From Monoraphidium neglectum (taxonomy: Eukaryota > Chlorophyta > Chlorophyceae > Sphaeropleales > Selenastraceae): a DNA stretch of 11,311 nucleotides. This document shows positions 1 through 8,855 of the stretch, one piece after another. How positions within the stretch are numbered: position 1 is the first letter of the stretch; every line of letters begins with the position of its first letter. A program made the position numbers and the translations under genes. The notes under the pieces were generated by a model that ran no database searches, had not been told where the DNA came from, and saw only the letters and a program-made list of their open reading frames with translations. Location: positions 2,947 to 14,257 of the forward strand of contig NW_014012228.1 of NCBI RefSeq assembly GCF_000611645.1, written 5' to 3'.

Positions 1-35
<35 letters not shown>

Positions 36-52
36 CGCACGCGCGCGCGCGC

Positions 53-98
<46 letters not shown>

Positions 99-117
99 TC
101 GCGTGTGTATGTGTGTG
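1..117. repeat. (GT)n/(GC)n alternating purine-pyrimidine microsatellite
   Basis: Positions 1-98 alternate purine and pyrimidine without a break: GT units, then a GC-dominated core at about 27-57, then GT again. One slip (TT at 98-99) shifts the register, and alternation resumes at 100-117. The tract lies in the third intron of the minus-strand SCY1-like gene, so its pre-mRNA would carry a (CA)n/(GC)n tract. Its left end is cut by the window, so total length is unknown. Alternating GC/GT runs are classic Z-DNA-prone sequence; that it forms Z-DNA here is inference. Confidence 0.97.
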
Positions 118-338
118 GACGCTCCTAACCAAAAATGCCACGTGAGCAAAGACTAATTGAGAGTTGCATGACAGCGGCTTCACTATCAACTCAAGCAGAC
201 CCTGGCAGTCCCTAAGACCGCTACATCCCCCCAATGCAAAACCCAGATGAACGACTACCCCTGTTCTCAAATCACCAGCTCCCCAAGCAAACCCACAGCC
301 ACCTTCCCCCTGCCCTCCCCCCAAACACACACGCGCAC
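118..338 (-). other. Third intron of the SCY1-like gene (partial)
   Basis: From the GTGCGC donor at 338 to the left edge I see no acceptor followed by the expected next family block (a VHGNVC-like motif). The stretch also includes the microsatellite at 1-117. The next exon is therefore presumed to lie outside the window. Confidence 0.7.
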
Positions 339-1244
339 CATCTTGCAGTCGTTGTTGATGAAGCTGACAGCCTTGGTCATGTGCAAGATGCCTGTCGCGA
401 GATACTCGTCCCTGCAGCAGGGGCCAGAAGGACGAGGGGAGTCAGCCCTTGGCCGCGGTGCCGGACGCAGGCCGGCCGTGGCCGCGCCGCTGCTGGCGCG
501 GCCTGGGCGCCTAACCGCAGCAGCCACGGGCCGCCCTGAGCAAGCTGGCGAGGCGGACGCCTTCTTGCTTATGTCGCGCCCATAAGAGGCACCTGCGCGC
601 CCTCTTCGGCAGGCGTGCTGGCCAGCGCCGCTCCCTTTGAGAACGGCCCGTGTGCGGACTGCTCGGGTCGTGCGCCCACCTGTGGGTGCCCGACAGGTCG
701 AGCTCCCGCAGCACCATGGCCAGGGGCTTCACCGGTTCTGTTACCAGGTAAATGGCGGTGCCGCCCTTCTCCTGCGCCTCCAGGCTGTCTTTGAAGGACA
801 GGACGTTGGGGTGGCGCAGCTGCCAGGGGGCGGGCAGGCGTGTGGACGGGGCTTTTGGAGCTGCTGTCGCGGCATGCGATGCCAACTAGGCATGTAAGTT
901 GCCAATCATGATAATTGCGGCTGCAGCATGCTGGGCTGCGCGGCTGCAGGACCAGTGCGCCAATGCGGCATGCATCGGCCTGCAGCCGTTGTTGCTGCTC
1001 GTTTTGCGCTCGCACACACCATGCGCAGACGCTTGACACCGTTGCGCGCTGCCGCCAGCTTGCGGTCATTAGGATCGGCCGCAATCAGCTTGAATACAGA
1101 CGCGGGGCTGCCGTCCTCCTTCGAGGTCGCGGGGTAGTGCGTCCAGCATCCCCATGCCTGGCTGTATGGCTCCTCCCCGACCGTGTAAGCAAGAGATGGC
1201 CCACCGCTGACGAGCTTCGAGATGCTCGAAAAGAGGCTCGACAT
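339..1244 (-). CDS. SCY1-like (SCYL1/CTEXP-type) pseudokinase, 5' part, three exons
   Basis: Exons on the minus strand: 1244-1020 (75 codons, phase 0), 819-680 (ends phase 2) and 411-339 (ends phase 0), giving 146 residues before the gene leaves the window on the left. The spliced protein resembles the N-terminal lobe of SCY1-like pseudokinases, closest from memory to plant CTEXP. Matching blocks are YTVGEE..Y...WG.W near residue 20, SKEDGSP.SVF near 40, NGVKRLR joined to LRHPNVLSF across intron 1, YLVTEPV.PL near 97, and RDEYLATG....KAVSFINNDCK ending exon 3. A glycine-rich ATP loop is absent, as expected of the family. SCYL1 proteins act in Golgi-ER (COPI) trafficking and have been linked to nuclear tRNA export; neither role can be tested on this fragment, because the HEAT-repeat part is outside. 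The start is the first ATG of the conserved frame. Introns are 200 and 268 nt with GTGTGT and GTGGGC donors; the third donor is GTGCGC at 338-333. Exon joins keep family similarity in frame, so the model is firm. Confidence 0.9.
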
Positions 1245-1727
1245 GGCTTAGATCGGTTGAGCAAACGCGCCAAGGCCAACCTCTGCTTTCATGATTGGCG
1301 ATCTTGGATGAATTTGCGGCATAGGGGCTCTTTGATATGCTGGGCAAGGCGCCGGGTTGGTGAGCAGCTTCAGTGTAACTTGCCGTCCAGGTGGCACCAA
1401 CCGCTCGTACCGTACGTCGCCTGAACTCACCCGCCACGCACCACATAGCGGGGTAATCAGCAGAAGACGAGAAGGTCTCACTCATCTGAATTGTCCCTGT
1501 CAGCCGCTCCAAGCTGGATGGGAGCATTCTTGACAACACCAACGCTCCACCCCAAGTCGGCGGCGTGAACGTGCCCTAGGCTGCAAAATGTGTTTCGTGT
1601 GCTCTCGAGCATTGCGTGCTACCTGAACAAGGGTAAGCACTCCCCGAAAAGATACACGTGTGTTCAATTACATCCAACCACATGGCGGTTGAATAAGTCG
1701 CCTCAACACCCGCCATCACTGCGGCAG
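1245..1727 (-). other. Intergenic: AUG3 3' flank and SCY1-like 5' flank
   Basis: These 483 bp separate two genes on the same strand. The end nearest 1727 should hold the AUG3 3' UTR, with a TGTAA motif at 1672-1668; the end nearest 1245 should hold the SCY1-like promoter and 5' UTR. Open frames in both directions here show no family similarity I recognise. No TATA-like element stands out. Confidence 0.6.
1668..1672 (-). terminator. Candidate polyadenylation signal TGTAA of AUG3
   Basis: On the minus strand TGTAA begins 56 nt after the AUG3 stop codon (TGA at 1730-1728). TGTAA is the usual polyadenylation signal in chlorophyte algae. It is the only copy on this strand between the AUG3 stop and the next gene, which gives it some weight, but a pentamer also occurs by chance. 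Confidence 0.5.
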
Positions 1728-4700
1728 TCATCCACCCACATGCACAGCCCCCCCAACGCTTCCCGCCCGCATCCCCTCGACTGGGCCGGCCCCGCCGCGC
1801 GCGGCCGCCGCCAGCGCCTGGACCTTGCCCCGCAGCTCCTCCACCGCAGCGCTCAGCTTCCCGGGGTCGGTGAACATCAGCGCCATCACGCGCCGCTCCA
1901 GCTGCTGCTCCCGCGCGTTCTGCCGCTGCACCGCCGCCCAGTCCTGCTGCTGCTGCAGCAGCCGGTTGATCGCGCCGCCGATCGAGTGGTTCAGAGCCTC
2001 CAGCGCCCGCATCGCGTCCGCGAGCGCGGGGCTCGTCAGCACAGGGGCCGTCGCCGCGTGCTCACCCGCCTCGCCGCCGCCGCTGGTGCCATCCGCGGGG
2101 AACGCGAGCTCCCGCAGCTGCCCCTCGACTGCGAGGATCTCGCGCAGCCGCCGGGGCAGGTCCTCCAGCAGTCCGGCCTCCAGCGCGGCGCCGCCGGCGC
2201 GCAGGGAGTCCGCGAGGCCGGACAGGCAGACGCACAGGTCCCTTGTGGTGGAGAAGCCTTGGGGGCCCACGCGGTTGCTGGGGGGATGGGGGATTGGTGG
2301 TGAGGGCGGACGGGGGATTGCGGTTGAGGAGGGGTGGGCGAGGTGGGCCATGCAGCTTGGCATCAAATGCTTGGAGCGGGTTCTAACAAGCGGTGCAGAT
2401 GGGCAGGCTCTTTTTGGCCACCAACAGCATCTGGTGTGGTGGGCGCATCAGGTTCTGGCGCACCCTGCACCAGCAACACAGATAGTCTGACAGTTTTGCA
2501 CCTGCGGGGCGTCAGCAAGGGCGCCTGCGGCGTTCCCGCCTGCCCGCCGCCTGCCAAGCCGCCGGCCCCGGCCCCAGCCCCGCCCTGCTGCCAGCCCTCC
2601 CCGCCCGCCGCCACGGCTGCCCAGTCCGCGCCCGCCGGCCGCAGCAGGCGCTGCAAGCGTGTGAGGTAAGCGTCCTCGGGCGCGACGCTGCTGCGCTGCT
2701 GCGCGGCGGCCGCCGCGGCCGCCAAAGCCGCGCATGCCGCCTCTCGGCGCTCAGCGGCGGCCGCGGACGCCCCAAGCAGGCCCCTCGCGCCGTCGACCGC
2801 GGACTGCAGGGCGCGTAGCCAGTTCAGCTCGCCGGACTGGACGCCACGAAGCACGGCGTGGCGGGCCGCCGCGTCCAGGAGCGTCTCAATGAGGGCGCGC
2901 TTGCGGGCGTGCGCGACGCGCATTTTCGCCAGCTGGCGGTCATAGTCGCCCTTTGGGTTTGAGGGCGCAGTGAAATTGAGGATGGTGGGCGACACACACT
3001 GCAGAGGCCGTTTGCTGGCTCAGGGCTGCGATTGATCGCACGGCGGAGATTTGGGGCCCCATTTGCAACGGTGTCAGCACGTGCGTGCACCACGCGTGCA
3101 GCCGAGAGCAGGAGCGGTGCACGCGGCAGCGTGAAAAGGGTGCACGCGCACCTCGAGCACATGTGTGTCGTTCAGCTTTGCCAATGCCACGTGTAGCGCC
3201 GGCAGCTGCACGTCCTGCAGCGCCATGCGCTCTCGCTCCAAGGACTCCGCCTCGCGGCGCAGCTGCGGCGCCTGCACGGCGGGTGGAAGGTGCGGGCGGC
3301 GGTGGGAGTTCGGCATCTGTGCAGGTGGGCCAGCTCGTCTCCCCGCGCCGACGGGGCTTGAGGTGACAATAAGCTGGGGTAGATGGCACTTTTCTTGCGT
3401 GTTTGCAGCAGAGCATGCCGGCCGCGTTTGTTCCGGGAACGTGGTGTTCAGGGGGCGGCGAGATGTGACGGTGCCCGCCTGATCACCTGCTGCAGGACTG
3501 CGTCTGCGCCCTCCCCCGCCGCAGCCGCGGCCACGCCGGCGCCCCGCGCGCCGCTGGCGCCCGCCCCCGCGGCTGCCAGCTGCGGCGCGCCCCTCGCCGC
3601 GGCGGAGGGGGCCCCGCGCTGGCGGTGGCTCTCAGCCTCGATCAGCGACTCCACAGCTGTCGCAGCGCCCTCAGCCCCGGCTTGCTGCACCAGGGCCGCC
3701 ATTCGTTGGTCGTACGCAACCTAAGGATTGAGATCGGCGGCGGCGAAGGTGTGGGTGTGGGTGTAAGTGAATGGCCTACAGAGACTGTTGATACTGCAGG
3801 CTTTGGTGTTGGGCAGCCGCCCTGCTGTGCGTGACACCTTGGTTGCATGTGCATGTTGCTGCCCAACCAAGCAAAGAAGCCTCACTTAAACATCTTGCTT
3901 CAGCTGTAGACACGCACAACGCCATAATTCCTACCCGTGACAGTTGCGCGCAGCCCGACACCCACACACCTTGAACGCCACACGCTGCCGCGCCAGCTCC
4001 TCCCGCAACCCCTCATTCCTGCGCTCCTGGTCGCGCCAGCGGCGCGCGTCGCCGCGGCTGCCGCCCCCCCAGGTCGCTTTGCTCGCTGCGGGCGCCTCAG
4101 CGTCGCAGTCGCTGCCATCGCCGCTGCCTGCTTCATCGGCGCCGGCACCGTCAGGGGGCATCACCCCTGCCGCTGCGCTTACGAGCCGCATGCCCCTGCA
4201 AAATCGTCCCGCGGCATATTGCAGGTATGAAGGCACAATCAGCTCCCTGGGCTCATGTGCCATGTGGCTTGCAGCGAGCACGGGCAAAAGCACGCGTGCA
4301 ACTCGGTGCTTCGGGCTTGTGTCCCAACCTTGCTGCAGGGAGAGCAGCGGCATCCGCGCAGACATCCCTACACCCATTCCCTGGAAATCTAACCCCCGTC
4401 CACCTGCTGACGAGCTCCTGCATTTCTGCATCCCTGGTAGCGTAAGCCCCCGCATCCACGCCGCACAGCAGCCACTCCTCCTCCCCGCTGCCGGCCGCGC
4501 CGATGCCCTCCGCCAGCCGCGCCCAGCCGTCCAGCTCATCTGCAAGAAGCTGCAGCGCTGCATCCACCTCGCCGCCCGCTTCCGCGGCCGCCGACTGGGC
4601 CGCCCGCAGCCGCGCGGCGCGGAGGGAGTTGAGCACGCCGCGCCGCTGCTGCGCAGCGCCTCGGCGGGCAGGGGCGGCGGCGGAGGCGAGCCGGCGGCCG

Positions 4701-5419
4701 ACGGCGCCGATGGAAGAGAGCTGCTGCTGCAGGAGCTCCAGGTGAGCTTGCTGCTCCTGTGGTAGCGTTTGTGTGCCATATTGAGGTGCGTGTCTGTCGT
4801 GACTAGTAGTTCGTGCCTGTGCCGACAAACGTCAAACCAAAACAACAGCCATGCTTGAGGAAGGAGCTGGTCTGAAGCTAGGAGATTGGTGGAGACGCAA
4901 GATGTCTGCTGGTTGACTCAAGCTCGCCGAAGCAAGCGTACATGAACCTCCTTGCCCCAGGCCTTCGCTCCGTACCTCAACGGCACGCTCCAGCTCCTCG
5001 CAGTCCTGCGCCTCATCCCAGGCGCTGCCCCCCTCCGCGTGGCCGCCGACCTCCCCCTCATTGTCAGAATCGCTGCCTGATCCTGATGAGAAGCCCATCG
5101 CACTCATCAGCTGCGCCCGGCCATGCGGCACCCCGCCAGGGGCTGCAGCCCCGGCTGCGACACCACCGTCCCCGGCGCCACTGCTGGAGGCCCCTGCCTG
5201 GAGTTGTATTGCATCATACAAACGCTGCGTTTCGGACGACACAAAGTTTTCGTCACTCAGGTGTTCAGCGAGCCACCGGAAGACGGGCCGCGAATCCAGC
5301 CACGACACTGTGGATGGTGGCAGTTCTTCGCCGAAGCCATGGCGCCGCAGCAGCTGCAGCAGACGGCTCTGTCCGCCACTGCCACCAGGCCTGGACGCGC
5401 CACGGTGTTTGCTCGCCAT
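1728..5419 (-). CDS. AUG3: Augmin complex subunit 3 (AUG3/HAUS3), seven exons, 791 aa
   Basis: Minus-strand exons: 5419-4976, 4756-4404, 4195-3970, 3720-3487, 3271-3152, 2950-2502 and 2277-1728. The sum is 2376 nt (791 codons plus TGA) and all phases close. Augmin binds existing microtubules and recruits gamma-tubulin ring complex for branching nucleation; subunit 3 is one of its long coiled-coil subunits. Family evidence: an N-terminal helical block at 15-75 (LLRRHGFGEEL...SWLDSRP); coiled-coil stretches from about 149 to 340; THVLE joined across intron 5 to GDYD at residues 460-463, as in plant AUG3 and human HAUS3 (KGDFD); and a C-terminal LERRVMALMFTDP..L block from about 735, matching the plant ending. 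Residues 105-135 form an acidic Ser/Asp-rich linker, and Ala/Gly-rich inserts make it longer than Arabidopsis AUG3 (about 620 aa). Six introns of 201-249 nt. The least certain joins are exon 6 donor to exon 7 acceptor (2502/2277), chosen by phase and a strong pyrimidine tract. The start is the first in-frame ATG and gives an N-terminus of family-like length. Confidence 0.9.
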
Positions 5420-5422
5420 GCC

Positions 5423-5428
5423 TCACAT
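5423..5428 (-). promoter_or_regulatory. Start-stop uORF (ATGTGA) just before the AUG3 start
   Basis: Reading the minus strand toward AUG3, the sequence is ATG TGA GGC ATG GCG, the last ATG being the AUG3 start at 5419. The first ATG is followed at once by a stop, making the smallest possible upstream ORF, three bases before the main start. Both ATGs are in the same frame. An ACGT-core motif (CCACGTCA on the plus strand, 5429-5436) lies directly upstream. Whether the uORF is transcribed depends on the unmapped transcription start. Confidence 0.55.
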
Positions 5429-5989
5429 CCACGTCACACAATTGTGGAAAAGTAGCAAACGGGGCCAATGAACAGCAGCGCGCGCGCAGCGTCTGATATG
5501 ATCTCAGCTGCGCTTGGAAGAAGAAGTATCAAGGTGAAAAAGAAGATAATTGTGTCGTGTCACACCTCCTGTGAGGGTTGAGGTGGGATGGCGCGGGTGA
5601 TTTGAACTCGACAGACGCCCGAAGCTGCTTTTGCACCCATCTGTCATCTGTCGGGAAGCTCCAGGCCTGCGCGAACTGCTTTCAAGATGTGCGTCTGCAT
5701 GATCATACATGGACTGCGCGCTTTGCACGCGCCAGGTCAAGGTCCGCCGCGATGCAGCTATTGCGCTCTGACACATGGTCCTCTCCCCTCAAGCAAAGCC
5801 ACAGCTGCACGCGGAGCAGCATGCTGTACTCCCTCGGTCCTGAGCTGGTCAGACACAACCGGCGGCGGCTTCTGCGCAACGGCACGCCCTGCTCCCGCTT
5901 CGCAGCGCGCATGTGCGATGCTGGCGTTGGGCGCCCACCTCGACAGCGCCAAACCCATGACCGTGATGCCGCACAACCCACACGCGCAT
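5429..5989. other. AUG3 upstream region and spacer to the LRR relic
   Basis: About 560 bp with no recognised gene on either strand. It should contain the AUG3 promoter on its left side. Open frames present (for example plus-strand translation from about 5687) have no family signature until the leucine-rich blocks begin near 5990. No tRNA, TATA box or repeat was seen. Confidence 0.5.
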
Positions 5990-6990
5990 AACAGCGCTGC
6001 GGGCTGACGGGGTCTGCGGCGCCTCACCCACCTGACCTTGGACTGTTGGGACGCGGACAATTGGGAGATGCTCAAGAGCCTGTTTGGACCAAGCGCAGCT
6101 CACGCGCCTGAGCATGGTGCTCCCATCCTTTCCCGCGTGGGCGGTGGCCGCAGCTGCGAGAGTTGCTTGGAACCACCCTGGCAGCGCAAGGGGTTGATGA
6201 CCTGGCGCATGGGGCGCCGGACCTGCAGCGGCTGGTCGAATGCCCACTGGATGTCTGGACACATGAGGGGACTGCGGCGGTGCTGCCGTGCGTCCCCTGG
6301 GCACCCAAGGATCCCGGTACGGTAGCTTCGCAGACGTGAGCGTTGCGTGCATAGAGCGTTCCCTGCACCAGTGCAAAGTGACTACGGTTGCTGTGGAAGA
6401 GGTGCGTGTCAACGTCGCTGGGCTGTCAACACTGACGCACCTGGTCCTTCGTTGCTGGTGTGGGGCTTGCCCGCGGGAAGGGAGGGGGGCGGCTGCCGGA
6501 TGCCACCTGGGGGGCGCTCGCCTCTTGATGGGGCTGCAGCAGATTGCCTTCAATACCAGCGCCGACGTCAAACGGTTGGGGCAGCGCCTGCCTGCCTCGC
6601 TCGAGGTGCTGGGCCTGCGCTTCTGCGCACTGCAGCAGGCCGCAGCCGGTGCGCATCCGACTTGGAGAGTGCAAGGCCTGCGAGGTCTTGTTGCAGGCTG
6701 ACCACCTGCCTTGGTTACAGGTGCTTGGAATTGCCTTCAGCAACACAGTCCTCATTCACGATTCCGCTGCGCAGCTGCTGGCTGGGCAAGCCGGCCTGCA
6801 AGTGCTGGCAACTGGCGGCGCCGGGTTGGGCCTGCATGATGTGTCTGTCCTCGCGTTGGCCAGCTCGCGAGCGCATGCTTCCTCGGACTTGCCGGTTCGC
6901 CCGTGCAGCTCGCACGTGCATTCAGGTTCGAAGTGGCTCACGTCGGGTTACAGGCAACGAGGTATGAACCTCTGGTGCGGGCAAGGTGAG
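5990..6990 (+). pseudogene. Decayed leucine-rich-repeat protein gene
   Basis: Leucine-rich-repeat-like segments follow one another on the plus strand but jump between all three frames. In order: GLRRLTHLTLDCWD at about 6012-6056; QLTRLSMVLPSF at about 6095 in a second frame; LRELLGTTLAAQG and DLQRLVECPL at about 6155-6250 in a third; LSTLTHLVLRCW at about 6421; LPDATWGALA at about 6494 in another frame; LMGLQQIAF and LPASLEVLGLRFC at about 6525-6627; LPWLQVLGIAFSN and LQVLATGGAG at about 6707-6820 in a new frame; and a last open piece to a TGA near 6990. The switches are not at GT..AG sites with workable intron sizes; near 6008 the loss of one G from a GGGG run would restore the frame. I read this as a broken relative of the large LRR families of green algae. 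No start codon, signal peptide or partner domain can be assigned. An error-rich assembly of a real gene is the main alternative. Confidence 0.6.
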
Positions 6991-7687
6991 CTGGCGGCGG
7001 GTTCCTGATGATGTTTCACAATGCATCGGATCAGGATTGTTACATGATCCCGCGGCACTCGCTCACCACATCGTACCTTGGAGGCTACCACTTGCACTCA
7101 GTTGGAGCGTGTTGGTGTGTGCCAGGGGTTGCGTGTGTAATCAGCAGGCACAGAGGGAAGGGCCGTAACAAAATCATGTGCCACACACGTGCGTCTGATC
7201 TGAAGCACGTTTGCACGAGCCAATCAGAATCAACGAGGGGCAAAACAGCGTCCCTGAGGGTGTAAGCATGACAAGTCAGCAGGGGCGCGCACAGGTGCTG
7301 ATGAGGGCGTGGCAGCGGGATGCAACAACCGAAGCTGACTGCATGTGCCCCCGCAGGTCAACCCTACGCCGGCTTGGGCGGAGGGTCGCCTGGCAGCTGC
7401 TGGGCAACCAACCCTGGCTGGTGTTGGGCATATGAAGTGGGTGCAACAGCCCGACGGGTCAAAAAAGTCCAATCAGTGTTTGGAAACACCAGTCAGCATG
7501 CACCAATTGCCCAGAATCATTCTGGGCCATGATGGCCCGCACACAGACAACTGCAGCTCATCAAGCTGCTCGAAGAAGGCTTGAACAAAAACCGACATGT
7601 ACAAAGCAGGCAACCTTGCGCGTAACAGTGCCACATAGCAGGCAGCAGAGCAAAAATGGGCCAAATGGAAGGCAGTTCACAATTGTG
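6991..7687. other. Spacer between LRR relic and RS-protein gene
   Basis: Nearly 700 bp with no gene recognised. Reading frames on both strands are open for up to about 80 codons but show no conserved block. The right side must hold the 3' UTR of the RS-rich gene; no TGTAA on the minus strand is seen until 7044-7040, about 640 nt past its stop, so the 3' end is unplaced. TGTAA on the plus strand occurs at 7136-7140 and 7261-7265, beyond the LRR relic. Two overlapping inverted repeats lie at 7509-7537. Confidence 0.5.
7509..7537. repeat. Two overlapping near-perfect palindromes
   Basis: GCCCAGAAT at 7509-7517 pairs with ATTCTGGGC at 7519-7527 around a single central base (7518). The second, GGCCAT at 7525-7530 and ATGGCC at 7532-7537, pairs around one base and shares three bases with the first. 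A one-base centre is too tight for an RNA hairpin loop without opening a pair or two, so it may act as a dyad protein-binding site or as structure in the 3' UTR of the RS-rich gene about 150 nt downstream of its stop. Function is unknown. Confidence 0.75.
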
Positions 7688-8830
7688 TCAGTCGCCGTCC
7701 TTTCGCCGCCGCTTTGACTTTTTACTCTTGCTCTTTTTCTCTTTCGCCTTCTTGCCCTTCTTGGAGCGTCGCCCCTTGCTCCGGCTCCTGCTCTCACTGC
7801 TGTGCTTGCGCTTGCGGCGCCGGCGCGCCCTGCCGCGGCTGTCCAAGCTACTGTCTGTGAGGCCACTAGAGTCCCCCAAAGCATCTGCCTCGTCACCGCC
7901 ACCACCGCCAGCTCGTCGCTCGCCGTCGCCGCCGCGCGCGCCGAGCAGGCCCCGCAGCAGCGCGGTATTCGGGGTGGGGCGCCGCGCGCTGCCGCCTACA
8001 CCATCTGACCGCAGCCAGCCAGGCCGTGCGGGTCCCAACACGTGCTCTGAGGCGCCCCCTTCCCCTTCTGCTGGCGGCGGCAGGTACGGGCCGTGCTCGT
8101 GATCTGATCTGGGCCCGATCTCGCCGCGGCCTCTCACGCGGCGGCTGCCCGCCAGCCAGCCCATCAGCTCGGCGTCGTCGATGCCACCTCCTCCCTCATC
8201 ATCCGCAGCGCCCGCACCCCGACGCCGCTCGGGGGAGCGTTCCCGCTCGCTGCTGCTGCTGCTGCCATTGCCGCTGCTGCCGCTGGGGCCGCCGCTGGTG
8301 GTTGGGGCCGCGCCGTGTGGAGAGCCTCTTGAGGGTGAGCGGGAGCCGCGGTCGGCACGGCAGCCCGCACCAAGCCTCTGCCCGCTGCTCCCACCTCCGC
8401 TGCTGCTGCGGCTCCTGCCGCAGGGCCCCCTTCGTTCTCTGCTCCTGCCCCTGCTCCTGTCGCCGCTCCTCTCCCTGCTCCACTCCCTGCTCCTGTCCCT
8501 GCTCCCGCTGCGACCCTTGTCAGGGGATGGCTCCCTGCCGCCGCCGCCGCCGCCGTTGCCACGCCCGGGCCGCGCCTTCTCCCATGCCGCCCACATCTGC
8601 TGCTCCGTCACGCGCTTGTTTGTTGACGTCACGCCCCGCAGCGTGTTGGCCAGGAACCGCTCGTTGGGCCGCTCCCGCTGCACAGCCTTCCCGCAGAACG
8701 CCGTCACGCCCACCGCCGCCGCGCGCTCCTCCAGCTGCTGCGCCTGCCCAATTAGCAGCTGCGCCAGCCGCCGCTGCGCATCCGGGCTGAGCTTCGACGC
8801 CGCGCCGCCGGAGGCGGGCCGCGACGCCAT
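7688..8830 (-). CDS. Arg/Ser-rich nuclear-type protein, single exon, 380 aa
   Basis: An uninterrupted ORF from ATG at 8830 to TGA at 7690-7688. Residues 14-84 form the only clearly folded-looking block: a helical LSPDAQRRLAQLL...QQLEERA stretch, then FCGKAVQRERPNERFLANTL and NKRVTEQQMW. The ERFLANTL part faintly recalls, from memory, the NKRFLINTI stretch of the POLR1D alternative isoform; this is a weak lead. Residues 101-140 are an RS domain with RDRS, SRER and RSRGRSRERR units, followed by Ser/Gly-rich low complexity to about 200. A second possibly conserved block at 218-252 reads DDAELMGWLAGSRR, RGRG and GPYLPPP. The tail (about 330-380) is strongly basic, rich in KK, SKSKK and RRRK, suiting nuclear targeting and RNA binding. 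A role in pre-mRNA splicing or nuclear RNA metabolism is inferred from composition only. The start codon lies 25 nt behind the REV7 stop on the same strand and has a good initiation context (G at -3 and G at +4). Confidence 0.82.
   Translation of the reverse strand: MASRPASGGAASKLSPDAQRRLAQLLIGQAQQLEERAAAVGVTAFCGKAVQRERPNERFLANTLRGVTSTNKRVTEQQMWAAWEKARPGRGNGGGGGGREPSPDKGRSGSRDRSREWSRERSGDRSRGRSRERRGPCGRSRSSSGGGSSGQRLGAGCRADRGSRSPSRGSPHGAAPTTSGGPSGSSGNGSSSSSERERSPERRRGAGAADDEGGGGIDDAELMGWLAGSRRVRGRGEIGPRSDHEHGPYLPPPAEGEGGASEHVLGPARPGWLRSDGVGGSARRPTPNTALLRGLLGARGGDGERRAGGGGGDEADALGDSSGLTDSSLDSRGRARRRRKRKHSSESRSRSKGRRSKKGKKAKEKKSKSKKSKRRRKDGD
8440..8512 (-). repeat. Degenerate Arg-Ser-coding tandem repeat
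   Basis: On the plus strand CTCCTGTCCCTG-like units recur (CTCCTGCCCCTG, CTCCACTCCCTG, CTCCTGTCCCTG, CTCCCGCTG). On the coding strand they produce the alternating Arg/Ser/Glu/Asp run of the RS domain in the 380-aa protein. The repeat is imperfect and keeps the frame, as expected of slippage-grown low-complexity coding DNA. Confidence 0.7.
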
Positions 8831-8855
8831 CGCTTTCCTGCTTGCGAGCTCCCCC
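8831..8855 (-). promoter_or_regulatory. 25-nt inter-ORF spacer of a probable bicistronic pair
   Basis: Between the REV7 stop (TAG, 8858-8856) and the ATG of the RS-rich protein (8830) there are 25 nt, opening with a G run and containing GAGCTCGC and AGGAAAGCG. It holds no ATG and no TGTAA signal. The two ORFs are in different frames (ATG lies 28 nt after the first base of the stop codon), so simple read-through would not fuse them. Confidence 0.65.

Noticed and set aside
1590..2303. Plus-strand ORF of 237 codons
   Set aside because: Mirror of AUG3 exon 7. The minus strand carries the conserved LERRV..F.DP ending; the plus frame is Gln/Arg/His-rich noise.
3944..4765. Plus-strand ORF of 273 codons
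   Set aside because: Antisense to AUG3 exons 2 and 3, produced by high GC; composition is low complexity with no recognisable domain.
3931..4845. Minus-strand ORF of 304 codons read as one exon
   Set aside because: Only 4195-3970 of this frame is AUG3-like. The remainder crosses intron 2 and reads exon 2 in the wrong frame, and the nominal start is not tied to any conserved block.
5589..5612. tRNA-like T-arm sequence near GATTTGAACTC
   Set aside because: No matching acceptor, D or anticodon stems could be paired around it on either strand.
5990..6990. LRR region as an intact intron-containing gene
   Set aside because: The frame changes occur inside repeats and lack usable GT..AG introns of the 200-300 nt size seen in every other gene here.
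7473..7664. Short minus-strand ORF with LDELQLSVCG, LRR-like
   Set aside because: A single weak leucine pattern in 63 codons without neighbouring repeats or a supported start; likely chance within the RS-gene 3' flank.
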